Shown: positions 32,662 to 45,289 of the stretch, piece after piece
How the letters are laid out: the number at the start of each line of letters is the position of its first letter
Numbering within the stretch: the stretch's first letter is position 1
Source: Rhipicephalus microplus
Taxonomy: Eukaryota; Arthropoda; Arachnida; Ixodida; Ixodidae
Direction of reading: 5' to 3'
Assembly: GCF_043290135.1 (NCBI RefSeq)
Contig: NC_134707.1
Span: forward strand, 132,434,319 to 132,498,318
DNA length: 64,000 bases
Translations under genes and position numbers: made by a program
Notes under the pieces: generated by a model
The model's input: the letters and a program-made list of their open reading frames with translations, nothing else
Database searches by the model: none
What the model was told of the DNA's origin: nothing

Positions 32662-34966
32662 CCCAGGTCTTCTAGTTGTTAAAGATGCAAAACACAAAGT
32701 TTAACATCCCTATATGGCGGCACACTAGTGTATAGGCTAAGGGAGATAAGCTAAGTGAGGAGAAGTTCACGGAACAACGGAGGCGGAATGCGTGAAAAGC
32801 CCTTGTACAGGGGGTCGAAAACGCCAGGTATTTCAGTGATACAAAACTACGTCTGACAAGCATGGATCGTAGAAACGTCTGCTTATGCACCTCCCCTATC
32901 CCCTTAATTTCTTTGCTTTTTATTCACGGAAAGTAACTTGCATTTTCGCTCTCACAACGCGTCACAGCGCCCTTCGTTCCCTCCCTAGCGCAAGCCTGTT
33001 TCCGCAGTTGCTCTTTCCCCATCCTTTGTTCAGATGAGTACGAACGTATGAAGCATATACACGCTTACTTTTAGCTTAGAAGAATACAAGTTCACTGTTG
33101 AAACGTAGGTTCACAGCTCCTCTTGATGAATGTTTTCGTAGCACAAAAGTGTAGCTGGAGCGAAGGCCGGGTCAATTTGTGTTGTTCTTCAGGACAGCCT
33201 TTTTTCTACCGTTGCTGAGCAGTACCGCGATAAAAGAGTGTCGCTCTATTATTTCAGAGATACATTTGTGCATCTGCATTTTCGTATCAATACATTTGAA
33301 AGATGTATTTCTGTCTCACTAATAAAATACTTCCTCATGGTATTGATTTTTTCGGGGTGCATGCAAGAAACGTGAATTTCGATACAATTTTTTTCTTCGA
33401 AAATCAGCACAGATTTTTTCTGAAATGGGGAGAGAAGGCTGTATTTTTTTCAGAGAACCGAAGACGCACCGCCGGTCATTGACTGACACGATTGGTGGTA
33501 ACTCTTCCCCTGATGCACCGATTGATTTATGTGCTGTAGCGCGATAGCATTACCGGAAGAATCGTGGAAGCAGTTCTGTCGGCTTTTACTAATAAAATTT
33601 GAAGTCTTAGTATTACATCCCTATCACTTTTTCTTCGTGTTCCAAGCCATTACTTCCTGATCCCACACGTAGATACTGCATGTCTTGAAGCACTGTATAT
33701 TTTACAGCTCTTGACGGAGGTTTTTTCAGCAAGCGTTAGCTCTTCTATAATAAGTTCTTGCAGTCATGGAGGCACAGGCCGTGCTAGAAGAGCGTACGTT
33801 TGTAGAGGTTGCCATTGGTCATGTATCCTAACCCCGATACTGAAAGCCATCCACTGGAACTGCTTTGAGAGGTAATGTACCAAAAGCACGCCAAGCGTCT
33901 TCCATGCTGGTGCAGGCACCATGTGAAAACAGCCAGAACACCGAGGCGAACAGAATAGAGGCAGCTTAGTATCGTTTCTCGCCCGATACGAAGTTAAAAA
34001 AATAAAGTGCATAGATTCTGTTTGTATATATGTTCTAATACTAACGCGATAGCATTGAAGGACTCGTTTCGCGGAAATGTCGCTGTCAGCTTGTTGGTTG
34101 TGGGTGACAAATTTATCTTATGCGTGAAAAAAAATTAAGAACAATGCAAATAAAAGAAACAGTTTTGGATCGTAGTTGCGATTGTACCCGCGTTGTTTGG
34201 GTCAAAGTGAAGATCAAACCCATTGTGTTCACACCGCCACGCGTCTGCTTGTTAAAACAGTGAAAATAACTTTTCCTCTTTGGAAATGCAGTGAAATCAA
34301 CACACGCTTTACAAACACACGTGTCCTGTACACGTGCTTCACAATACAACATTAATTATTGCAATACTAAATCGTAGTACAAGCGCACATTGCCATCGGG
34401 CGTCAGAAAATGCTAATATTATAATGAATTCGTGGTTTAAAGCCGGTAACCCGCTATAAAAGGCAAACACGCCCCTGCGCCTGTTTCTTTAGGGTCACGC
34501 AGTGGGTGCATAGCAAGTTCAAAAATGTTTCATGCACTAAGTGCTTGAAGTACGTAGTAGGAACACAATATCGCAATTGAGTTCAACTTTCAAAGGCGAA
34601 GCTATCGAGTTGCCTAATGTTTTTCGCCAACCTCCACACTTCTCTTCAGGCAAGATAATAGGCACATTCGACAAGTCGCCTCTAATAATTCTCAAAGTGT
34701 CACGTGAAATTATGCAGGGCCAATAATTGCTGTATACGTCACATATATCATGTTGGGGCACGTGCTCGTGAGTTGATGGCCAAACGGCGTCAGGTTAGTA
34801 TTTCATCTGTTTTTTGGGTGCTTAGAATTGCAAATTTTGCAATATGAGATCACGGGAGCCTAATACATGCGTTCCTCGAAGAGCAGCTTCAGCGTACCTG
34901 CGCGCAATCCGTCAGATACTATGGCTTGAGCTTCATGGCTTGGTCATCACTTCGTTTTTGTAATAT
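32662..34966. other. No gene recognised
   Basis: Only frames under 90 codons. CGCGATAGCATT occurs at 33540 and again at 34045, suggesting a shared dispersed repeat, but its limits cannot be set from this window. Confidence 0.35.
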
Positions 34967-35215
34967 TTAAAATTTTAGCTGTTGAGCTCTCGACAAACAG
35001 TTTGAATGATCCGCAGAGTGAGCACCTTGGCAAAGACAGCATCTTTCGGTTTGGAAAGAACGTGTTTTCCTGGCATGCTCTTCTCCGCATATACGGTATC
35101 GAGGACACATTCGGCATCCCTCAATGGTATGACCATATGGCCAGCACTGATTGCAGGGTAGTGGACGAAGAGCTAAGAACTCAACTCTACAGTTTACGCC
35201 AGCAACTGTCACAAT
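34967..35215 (-). pseudogene. LINE ORF1 fragment with zinc knuckles
   Basis: The minus-strand frame holds CNQCWPYGHTIEGC, a perfect C-x2-C-x4-H-x4-C knuckle, followed by CRICGEEH and CCLCQGAHSADHSNC. This tandem Cys/His layout is typical of ORF1 (gag-like) proteins of I/R1-type LINEs. Only about 80 codons remain and no ORF2 follows. The plus strand shows an equally long open frame with a plausible acceptor, which I take to be its shadow. Confidence 0.7.
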
Positions 35216-38200
35216 GACCCAGTGTTTGAGGAGTCTTCATTTTCAGAAACTCGTGAGCATTGGTAAACTGATAAGGCCCCAGTAACTGAAAACATTTTAC
35301 AGATCTCTGAGGCGTACCGGTTCGAATCCACACCTCAAACTAAGCCTTTCACGCTAGCTAGATGAGCTGGAATAAATGGGTTGGCTTACCGGATGAAATG
35401 CAAACGCGGTGCGCAAGAAAGACCCACTTCGGCAATTTTCGAGGTCAGTGGATCTCGATCAAATTCGCTGGTTACGCTCCTGTGCACATTTCCTTCGTTT
35501 ATTGCAAATTACAGGCTTCAGATGCACTGATTGCATGCAAATGGCTTTTAATGATTGCCTCAAAATGCTCACCTGGCATGCCAGAATTCTTCGCAACTCT
35601 CTCGTTATTTCGTCAAGTTTGTCAAGTAAATGAAGTGAGATGTTTACCAAGAGCCATGTAAATAGGTCCCGAAAGTAAAAAGAAGTGGTCTGAAAGCTAT
35701 TGTAACAGACATCAGCAAGCGCGTGAAGATTGAAGCACGACTAGGTGAGGGGGGAAAATAGCGAAAACAAAATAATAATTGAAGACTTGCTTTCAATAGT
35801 TTTAATTTTATTTGTTACAAAAGATTAGTGGACTACTTCATTCACGCTTTAGCCATTGGTATGTGGTTGAGCGCCCATTTTTCTTTTTTTTTTTGGTATC
35901 AGAAACAGCGGGCACATGAAAGAAGTCTGGTAACACCGGCCAACGGATTTGGGGGTGTAGCCAGGCAATATGCTATCACAGCTTCTGTTCAGTTCGGCTT
36001 GTTCTTTGGTTCGGCGCATTACAACATCAACTAGGTATCGTTCACTTTTTCGAGGTGGTTCCGTGCGTAGCTTCTTAAGTTTACTTATTTTTATGTGCAT
36101 TTCATTGCTAAACCAGCTCACAGAATGTGTAGATAGCCGCTTCTGTGACTGCCGACTGTTTTTGCTTGCGCAGGGCTGGCGTGCCATCGCCTTTGGTGAC
36201 TGTTGACGCGACAGGCTAAGAAAGAAGACCCTGTACTGTATGGCTGCCAAAGCTATATTTTTAAAACTGCTGTTTCGCTGCGATAATTTTTAACGATTGG
36301 GCAAAGTGAGTTTTCAAACTAATATGCTGTTTTTCTCGTGAAAAAATTCCTTACAATTGTCTTTGCGAAGTTTCTTGTGCATATCACAGAAGTGCGTCAT
36401 TTGGCTAATAAAACAGCTTTGCTTCCTCAGGGGAAATATTTGTTGTTTTTGTTTCCTTTCTGTCTCGCATGGAGTTAGCGAGATACAATTAAGGCGCAAT
36501 TAAAACAACTAATAATAAAGGCACGTAGCAGATCATCAACTAGGAAACATTTCTATTTCGCGCTATGTAGGACAAATGCGCGACGTCGCTACCGCTTCCA
36601 GGTGTGACGTTATATTTTATTATTTATTTTTTTACTGTTGTCCCCTCTTCCCGTAGATGGTGACTGTGGCAACGAGCCACAATTACTGGGTCTATGGGCT
36701 TATACTGAACATACGCTATCAGTTTACATATACCCTGCGTTCACTGAGCTGGCAACCAGACGTCGGCGGTGGTGTTTGGCACGAATAACCTTCCTTTCAC
36801 AGTGTTTTTTTTTTTTGCTGGCGCTTCGGTGCTTTCGCGCAATGTTTTATTCCCTGTAGATGGGTGTGCGATGTGTCGTAGCTGGAATTTCATTGTGGGT
36901 GCTAAAGCCCTTTAAAGAAGATGGAGAGTGTTTGCTATCACGGCTTTCCAAGTGACAGTGTTGTCCTTAAGAAGTAAATCAGTGCGGTCAGGCGAGAGAA
37001 CTGGTTACTGAGCGAAATGGCAGGCGTGTGCATCGACCTTTTCTCGCCTGAGTCATATGTGTCTGAGTCGCCACTGTTTGGTAGATACAAGACATTGTCA
37101 GTCTCGGATATGTCAAAGAATGCTCAGTGCGTTCACCTCTGCACCGAGTACCTGCTCTTCTTGGCTTTTACATTTTTTTTTATATTCCGTGCCGGTGGAA
37201 CAAGTAGTTCATGCAGGACTTGAAGATTTTACCACATAACATGTGCTACGTCGAAAGCGCGCTTACTTGGGTTTCAGTTTGAGAGAGAGAAACATCATTT
37301 ATTAAGAGTTCAGCGATGATAAATAGGGGAGGGCTTGAACACCATCCTAAGCATCGGCCACGAGCTTTTGGCTTCAGGCGCTTTCCTCGGCTCGCTGGAC
37401 GGCCCATAGTTATTTTTCTAATGCGGAGCTGAGCCGAGCTGCCTCCCAGCATGCCCTGCGGTTCGAGACTGCCTTCTCATTTGTACTGCTGACTGCGTCA
37501 TTGAGGTTTGAGTACTCCTATGACATATTAGTTTTGGTTTCAGTATTGTGCCTTTTTGCTCATTAAAATTGTTTTTTAATTTTTTGAACACTCCAGCTAT
37601 CGCACGCTTGACAAAAATGTCTCAAAAAAATGGAAACAATATCGCTGGAGTTGGTCTTGAAGAGATGAGAAACGCCACCTTGGTCCGAAGGACAACACAG
37701 AATGCCGCCCCAGCCAAACTATCGGATATCTGTGGTACTTTGTTGAAATGGGGTGGCTCTCCTTAGCTCCCCCTGGATAATTTTTGGTTCTTGACGCGGA
37801 CTAATCCCCCAACAGTGGCCCTTAGAGCGAGAGCAATGCTGCGAATACCACTGCGCAAAGAAAGATACCTCTTTGGGCATGTAGTTATGGAAAGAAAGGC
37901 GTATGGCTAGGAAAGAAAATATATACGTTAGATTTTCACACTGCCATCAGGTCAGAGAGGAGAAAAAAAAATTGAATTGAAAACTACAAAACACTGCCAC
38001 CTGATCCGCAACTGTAAACCCGCGCAGAGATCGTACTAAACTATCAGGGTTTTCAAGGAAGGTTGCACATGCCTTACGGTTACGAGTTTGTAAAAGGAGA
38101 ACGAATGTAATACTAGCACAATAAGATAATGTTCTACGATTAATGTCTGTCGCAAGGGGTAGCAATGTAAATGACAAAAATTACAATCTCGCAAACCACA

Positions 38201-38344
38201 GCGTGGTAGCTCTGTGAAGTCGATGAGCACGGAAAAAATCCCATATAATGTAACAGTCTTTCGAAAAACGCTTTTCTTCGAAGTTACTCTGCAGGAACAC
38301 AAAAGACAGACATGTAAACAGGGCAGACGCTAGACTGCTTTGTC
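35216..38344. other. No gene recognised; possible LINE 3' end at 37270-37460
   Basis: Minus-strand sequence at 37250-37460 ends in AATAAATGATG followed by (TCTC)n, as in several LINE 3' ends. Frames at 35849-36250 (minus, 133 codons) and 37548-37766 (plus, 72 codons, after an acceptor-like CACTCCAG) have no recognised motif. The second could be an exon, but nothing supports it. Confidence 0.3.
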
Positions 38345-39860
38345 TTCTAGCCTCCCCACATATTACAGGAAGTGCGGTGAACTAAAGAGCCTGCCTTCTG
38401 AATATTTGGCCAAGACGACTCATGTATCCTGGTAACCGTATTCGATGCTGAAGTTGCCGCTTGGCGATGTGTACAATAAATACTACTTGATCTAGAAGTT
38501 AGGCTTTTCCCCAGTTGGCAAAAAGTGTTTGTCACCAACAGTTGCGCAACACGAAGTGCTCACATGTAATGCATATGGTAGTATATATTGTAAGGGCGCC
38601 TCTTCAGCGTTTCGAAGGCCCGCAATGCCATATGACATCGAACAGAGAGCTCAAATTTTTTTCTCAATGAGAAAGTTGTACACATTCTCAGCGATGTCCT
38701 TAAAGAGTCACTCACCAGGCCCCATATCGAATTTTAGTTAGACAGTGGAAGTGGTTGGGTGTCCGATGAGGAATTTTTTGCCACAAATTTTTTTCGGATT
38801 GGTTCTTCACGAGAGGAGAAAACAGGTTTTCTGAAGCGGCGCGAAAGGAGGATGAGTGGAGACGAGCTCGAAACCCTTGCCGCTCCTTCACGTAGCCTTC
38901 GCAAGCCAAATCTCTTCCCCACCCTCTCCAGCATCCGAACATGAGATGACGTGCGCATGACGTGCCAAAACAAGTCCAACCAACGAGCACGCGAGCATCG
39001 TTGCTTTGTTGACCAGCGTTATTTTGTCGTCTTCTACCTGTTTCTGCTGTATGGTTTGGAAACGCTGGCTTATACACGGTAGAATAAATGAGCACATTGA
39101 GTGCGCGAACCCGTAGGCGCGTTCCACGGCAGTCGTCTGTTTATTGCGCTGACCGCGGGGACACGAACGCATGCGAAACACAGGTACATTAGCCCCGCAT
39201 TTCGTAGCATTTCACGGGAAAAATTGAAAAAAAAAACGCGTACAACGTTTTTGCGTCTCAATATTTATTTCAAGTTTTATTATTCTCTTGAAGCAACAAA
39301 TACATAAACTACGCATGTTGTGTTAAAATTCCTTGCTATGTCACGTGGTATACTGTTGACAACGTCAGTGCAGAGTCGTCTACGTAGAAGACCAACGTCA
39401 TTGCATTGCCGTGTACGTAGGGCCATTCATACGCCATGCCATGCTCTCATTCTCTAGGCGTGTGCCGGTAGAGGGGAGGGGGAGCAGCATTCATCTTGAA
39501 ACGTGACCCGTTTCCGCGGCACGTAGCGATGCAAATTTTAGCAGACGTGATCATGAACACCTCGCCTACGCATTGCGCTTGTCAGCTCAAAATTTTCAAA
39601 CCTGGTGAGTGGCCCATTAAAGAGATGCCCAACTTTGTCTTCCTCTGACATAGATGGGTTACTCGTCTTTCACAATCTCAAAATCTCTTCAATGTATGCG
39701 GCGCATGTCTCACCCGAAAGCTTAGCCTTCAGAGCGAATGTCAACTCAGCACGCATTTTTTTTCGCGGTGGCGTCAAATAAGTTTTTCAGTTCTTCAGCG
39801 ACATCATTAGGGCGTCCTCGTGATTCTCGTATCAGAGCAGTGCGGTGTTTGTCAACAAGA
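38345..39860 (-). pseudogene. Gypsy-type gag relic interrupted by a MITE
   Basis: On the minus strand, 39621-39860 reads as Gag with recognisable steps (GRPNDVAEELKNLFDATA, then a MSEEDKVGHLF-like end). The reading continues on the far side of the MITE at 38699 and below with IAENVYNFLIEKK. Removing the inserted element together with one TTAA leaves the frame continuous at that point. Other frameshifts and stops are present, so the gag was dead or is now dead. It lies far from the gypsy copy at 18.75-24.48 kb and has a different sequence. Confidence 0.65.
38704..39616. mobile_element. TTAA-flanked MITE (about 913 bp)
   Basis: TTAA stands on both sides (38700-38703 and 39617-39620). The ends are inverted: left AGAGTCACTCACCAGG, right CCTGGTGAGTGGCCCA, with about 13 of 16 positions complementary. 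No transposase frame. TTAA target choice is characteristic of piggyBac-type elements. An internal AATAAA stands near 39083, but I see no gene. Confidence 0.75.
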
Positions 39861-40974
39861 ACCCCACAATGGAAGGCGATCATTTGCTTCCCATTTGCGG
39901 CTCAGCGTTCGTAATGGGTGAGCGAATGGTCGACGTCTTCCCTGGTTTTCCCTCCTTAGAGGCGTGGCTGTCTGTACTACTGCGAGGGACCAGCGCACAA
40001 TGCCGAAGCGTCACTGTCAGTGGACAAGTCAAGCTGCAATGGTGGCAGACCCACTTAGGGACAACTCCGACGAAGACTTGATGGGACAACTTCCGTGTTT
40101 GGACGTACCCAGCACTTTGACCACACTGTTGTGGGTCAGGAGGAGTTTATTGAGAACGCTCGGTGACGGGGCACTGGATGGTGTGCTTCTAAGGAAGATT
40201 TGATTTTATTGGTTTATTACATTGCTAATACCAATTTTGGGGGACTGACCAAGAGAGCGTAGGGTTATTTTTCTAGGGGTATTGCAACAATTCTCATGAA
40301 TAAAGTGAAATACTAATAATATAAAAAACATAGAGAGAGTAAAAGAGAAAAAAAAACAAAAATAAAAAAAATCAGATTTTCCGGTGACCAGACAGCAAAG
40401 TTTACTTCACCGAACAATTCAGAATGTTTGTGTCAAAACACATATTAATGTTATGTAGCAGTATTTACTAGAGTGGACATTTACAATGGGATACGTTTGG
40501 TAGTCTGAATGAAATTGCAAGCCGCATTGAGTGCGTCCATGTGGCAATGTCGCAAAACAGAGTCATCAAATCTTAGCACAGTTTCTACAATCAACCTGTC
40601 TTCAAAAAGGGGCTGACTAGAAACTTTCTTCAAGTAAAGGGTATCGACAACACCACGAAAACAAAGTTCAATGATTTCAATTTTTACAGAGTGCATAGAG
40701 GGGTCATATCAGCTGACCAGCTCTGTATAGACGTAGATTTGAAGGGGGCACACGGCATCAAAATCTAGTAATCATAACTTCTAGCTTTCTGGACTCCTGA
40801 TGTCGCCAGGGAAACATGAGCTTCTTGCATTTTGTTCTTGTAGTTATTGTTTCTATTATATCTGTGCAAAATGCTGATTTTCTGTCTCTCATAGCGGTTG
40901 CATATTCTACTTTAAGAAGTATCCATACCCCGTAGGGGCGTCTGCGCAAGTAGGTGTTTGGTGCTTAGCAATAT
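39861..40974. other. No gene recognised
   Basis: 39861-40200 may be further gag-type debris (its open frames run on both strands), but no motif is convincing. 40200-40974 shows nothing. Confidence 0.3.
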
Positions 40975-41651
40975 CATGGACTCGAGCTAGCGGGGGAGTT
41001 TCGACTCCCTCCCACGCCTACCCATGCGTGGCTTTGCTTTGTCCGAGGAAAAGGGGATCCTGGGGGTGGAGCCTTAAGCCCCCCCCCCCCCAAGGCAACA
41101 CACCCTTTTGGCCCAGGCTTAACGTAGACAGCACCCCTGGACTGACCCACCGGGGGAAATCGGCAGTCGCCTTCTCCCATCTCTCTCTCTCTCCCTTCAT
41201 CTTTGTCTTTCTCACTTTTTATCTTTTCTGTCTACATCTCTCTTCTGTTTACTTCCAATTTTCCAGGCGGCAAGGGTTAACCCTGTGCGAATGGGCTACC
41301 TTGGTCTAGGTGCAGTGGGTTCTAGCAGTGATGTACGGCTGACGTCTTCAAGATTCAAGCATCCGCAAACTTGCAGCGTCCCCTTGTTGGGCTGCGAGGT
41401 GGGTGGCCGCCAACGCTGTTGAACAACATTTAATTAGCATGCATATTTCATTTTCTTTGCTTAGTGATCGTGCCTCCTCAAAGTTGGTACGCAGTGAAGA
41501 CATCAATTTTTTCAACCGGTCAACACAAATCTTTCCTCACTTGCATGCTATACACTGCGAGAAAACGAACAAACAAGCCAAAACTGTATTCCCCTTCGTA
41601 GTGGCACGTGCTCAACCGAAACTCTCTGTGCCGGGTACAAGGTTACCGAAA

Positions 41652-42628
41652 TGGCCAGCGGAGATCTACTTCTTGAGATACGAGAGAAAGACCAATTCGT
41701 AAAGGTGAACTTTCTCACAACTTTTGGTGACATACCAATCAGTAATACACCGCACAGGTGTATGAACTCGGCTCGCGGGGTAGTATCGGATGCAGAATTG
41801 CTTGACCTGATCGAAGCTGAACTTCTGGAAGGATAGAATACCCAGAACGTGACCGACGTACAGCGTATTAGGATAAAAAGAGGGAAAAAAACACCAACTA
41901 AACACCTGATACTGACCTTTGCTTCGATCAATTTGCCGGAAACCATTCAAACCGGATATACAAAGACTTCCGTGAGGCCTTATAATCCTAAGCCCCACCC
42001 TTGCTTATAATATCAGAGATATGGCCACGGCTCGCAAAGCTGGCGTGGCCAGAAAACTTGTGCTCTGTGTAGTCATGGACCACGCGTCCGACAACTGCGA
42101 AGCACCGGTACACTGTGTGAACAGTGGCGGGAGTGATGCCGCATATTCACGCTCCTGTTCTTTTTAGAAAAAAGAAAAAGAGATAATCACATTAAAAATA
42201 AAAACATCATATATAACGAAGCAAGAAGAAGAGTCTTGCCATTTTATTATCCCACGTATGCTGATGCGGCGCGTCAAAGGACAGCGTCAGACCAGCCCTC
42301 GCCACTCCTTCGGCCTTCGCCAAGCGAGTCATCGGTTGTGGCGCCTGCCCCCAAGGCAGCAGTAGTTGAGTTTACTCCTCCAACTATTGAACAAAGACCA
42401 GAAACTCCAGAGTCTTCGAGTCTCAAAGCCTCACTTCACCAGGTGAGGCTCAAACTTCGAACAACCAGCTCGCATATGCGGGCATCCAGTGCCTCCAGGC
42501 AATACATATGGCGGCACCCTTGGCACCGAAATAGTGGCGCAGCTTTCTGGAGCACGCCAAGAGAAATAAAAAGCTCATACCAGGGCCTGATGCCAGCACT
42601 GTTACTTGACCTCAAACTTCCAGCTTAA
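41652..42628 (+). pseudogene. ORF1 (gag-like) of the I-type LINE
   Basis: MASGDLLLEIREKDQFVKV opens at 41652 and ELLDLIEAELLEG ends at a stop at 41834-41836. The reading continues through a damaged Cys/His region (CALCSH, then DHASDNCEAPVHCVNSGG at about 42085-42130) and EKEI-type residues. It ends with a Pro/Ser-rich frame 42236-42628 (FYYPTYADAARQRTASDQPS). The knuckles have lost residues, so RNA binding would be impaired. Confidence 0.7.
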
Positions 42629-42639
42629 ACAAGTCACTC

Positions 42640-43250
42640 CCTTAACGTACAAACAGAACTACTTCACTTGCAATATGCAAACACAAATGATATATTGGAA
42701 CGTCAGAAGACTGCTTAAAAACCTCTACAACTTCCAAGAGCTCTTTCACAAACACTTACCAAAAGTGCTGTGTGTACAAAACACACCTAAAATTCTCCAA
42801 CACAAATTTTTTACGTGCTTTCATCATATGCTGAAAGGACCGAGATGATGCTGGGGCATCATCCAGTGGCGTTGCCATTATGGTTAATCAAGGAGTAGCG
42901 TGTACTCATTTACCACTTCAGACATCCTTGAGGTACTGGCTGTCCAAGCAGTACTTCTAACCAAACTCGTTACTGTGTGCTCTCTGTACATAACTCCAAA
43001 CCACCGTCTTGAAAGACGTGAGTTTCAGCCTTCAATAGGCGAACTACCTGAACCTTATCTGCTCCTTCGGGACCTAAATGCACATAGCAGTCTGTGGGCA
43101 ATTCACGCTGTGATGCATGAGGTCGGCTCATTGAACAGTATCTCTTCTCTTCCGCTGCCTATCTGTTGAATAGGAAAGAGCCAACATACTATAATGTCGC
43201 CAACATAACTTACTTGTCTATAGAACTCAGCATCGTATCTCCTTCACTTA
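42640..43250 (+). pseudogene. Endonuclease domain of the I-type LINE
   Basis: IYWNVRRLLKNLYNFQELFHKHL with LCVQNT (42695-42790) corresponds to the start of the exonuclease-endonuclease-phosphatase fold, where E of the usual QET is changed to N. SGVAIMVNQG (about 42860) and LLLRDLNAHSSLW (about 43050; usual GDLNAH) are the next blocks. Frameshifts separate them. Confidence 0.75.
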
Positions 43251-43770
43251 TACCCCTACTGAAATAGAAAATCATTATTAATCTATAAGCAAGTGACCAT
43301 TTTCTATAGCGTTGAGTTCACCAACAACATATGAATGTCCTCCACATGTTCCTGAATGGCTGATAAACAAAGAAGGCTGGAGACAGTTTCACAGCACCAC
43401 TCGTTCAAGTTGGACTGCCATATGTAGGTTAAACATAGATGAAGCTGTGCAAAACCTCACAGCTTTCCTTACTCACGCAGTAGCCAAGTGCATACCGCAA
43501 ACATCTGAAATACCTGGTAAGTGACGTGTCCTAAGGTGGAACACCTTGTTACACATCGGAATGCGCGAAAGGAGGAGAACAGGGCATGAAAGTTGCTTCA
43601 GAACTCACCGACAGCAGATAATCTTGATAGCTTTAGGAAAACTGAGTCTCAATTGGCAGGAGAACGCGTCGGCAGGCCAGAAAAGAAAGTTGGCAAGAGT
43701 TCTTATCAGAGATATATTCATATACTCAGGAGGTTGACGTCTGGGTCATGATTAGTAGAATAGCAGGAAG

Positions 43771-44007
43771 TCCAGCCGTGGTCTAGTGGCTAAGGTACTC
43801 GGCTGCTGAGCCGCAGGTCGCTGGATCAACTCCCGGCTGCGGTGTTTGCATTTCCGATGAAGGCAGAAATGTTGTAGGCCCGTGTGCTCATATTTGGGCG
43901 CATGGTAAAGAATCTCAGGTGGTCCGAATTCCCGGAGCCCTCCACTACGGTGTCTCTCATACTTATATAGTGGTTCTGGAACGTTAAATCCCACATATCG
44001 ATTTATC
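43771..44007 (+). mobile_element. tRNA-derived SINE (Ruka-like), copy 4, with 14-bp target duplication
   Basis: AGAATAGCAGGAAG flanks it perfectly (43757-43770 and 44008-44021). The head shows GTCTAGTGGCTAAGGTACTC, with a mutated B box (GGATCAACTCC), and the body is diverged. It inserted into the LINE between its endonuclease and RT, so the LINE is older. Confidence 0.93.
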
Positions 44008-44064
44008 AGAATAGCAGGAAGACAAGTACACTCACTCCTACTTGTCAACACACATGGTGACTGC

Positions 44065-45200
44065 TTGGAAAATCAAGCAAATTTTCTCGGCGCACACTTC
44101 CAAGAAGTGTCCAGCTCGTCACACTATAGTGATGCCTTCGAAAGACACAAAACGAGAATTGAAAAGCAGAAACTAGATCTCAAATGTACAAAACAAGAAG
44201 CATACAACCAAGCTTTCAGCTTAGCTGAGCTACAAACATCACTAAAGTCCTGCAGCCATTCCGCCCAGGTTCTGATCGTGTGGTGTACGAAATGTTAAAA
44301 ACCCTACCAATCAAAACGCAAAAAACCCTGATTTGCTTGTACAATGCTATCTCGTTTTCTGGCACTATCTCTAGTCCCCAAAAGAGGCTACAATTATTCC
44401 AATTTTAAGAGAAAGCAAAGACGTTTCGTCAGTTCCGAGTTATAAGCCTATTGCATTTACAAGCTGCTTGTGCAAACGTTTTGAAAAATTGATAAACTGC
44501 TGACTTGTTGATTTCTTTGAAACAAAAAGATTGCTCGTCCCATTTATTGCGGATTTCGCGAGGGTAAATTCACCACCTACCATTTTGTTCATATTGAGGC
44601 ACAGATCAGACAAACTTTCGTCCACAACCAATAATCTCTCTGTGCTCTTTGATATCAAAAAAGACTTACGGCACAACTTGGCGCTTTGGAATATTAAAAG
44701 ACCTGTGCCACCTTGGCGTGCATGGCCGAACGTTTACTATAATTGAATGTTGCTTGCCAAATCGAACATTCCGTGTCCGAGTGGGCAGTGTTCTCTCCCA
44801 AGCATTTGTCCAAAAAACAAGAGTACCGCAAGGCGGTGTTTTCAGCTGCACACTTTTTATTATAACAATAAATGATCAGCGCTTGTCCATCCCTCAAAAT
44901 ATGTTTTACTGCACATATGTCGATGACGTGCAGCTTGGTTTGAAGTCTTGTAATCTGGTCATGTGTGAGCGGCAGGTTCAACTTGTTTTGATCAAAGTCT
45001 CCAACAGGGCGGAAGAAAATGGGTTCCCACTCAATGCACAGAAAAGCACGTGTGTCTTGTTCGCCAGGACGAGAGGCATTCAATTCGAACTCGATGTTCA
45101 ACTGCATGGCCAACAACTTTGTGTTAATACTGAACACAAATTCTAAGGCATAATCTTGGACGTCAAGCTAACATTTATACCACACGTGATGTATTAAAAA
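44065..45200 (+). pseudogene. Reverse transcriptase domain of the I-type LINE
   Basis: Blocks in order over several frames: SSSHYSDAFERHKTRIEKQK, VPKRGYNYS (rest of PILK-type motif), ARPIYCGFREGKFTT (44530-44580), LFDIKKDLRH (44650), RVPQGGVFSCTLFIITINDQ (44823), and the catalytic box TYVDDVQLGLKS with both Asp retained (44918-44950), then PLNAQKSTCVLFARTRGI. Frameshifts and stops in between. Confidence 0.78.
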
Positions 45201-45289
45201 AAGAAGTGCATAAAAGCAATAAACGTTCTAAGAGTGTTGTTACGCAATACGTGGGGAAGGGACAAGAGTTGTTTAATGAATTTGTATAA

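Noticed and set aside
34979..35216. Plus-strand exon with acceptor AATTTTAG and a 79-codon frame ending in LRQQLSQ, as a last exon of the chitinase-like gene
   Set aside because: The opposite strand of the same segment has a perfect CCHC knuckle series of a LINE ORF1, and the phase (2 bases first) does not fit the phase-0 end of exon D.
36650..36730. Possible last exon after acceptor CTTCCCGTAG
   Set aside because: No frame shows a GH18 C-terminal pattern and no donor or stop context supports it.
37590..37766. Possible exon after CACTCCAG with a 50-codon frame
   Set aside because: No recognisable motif, and its phase cannot be tied to any other exon.
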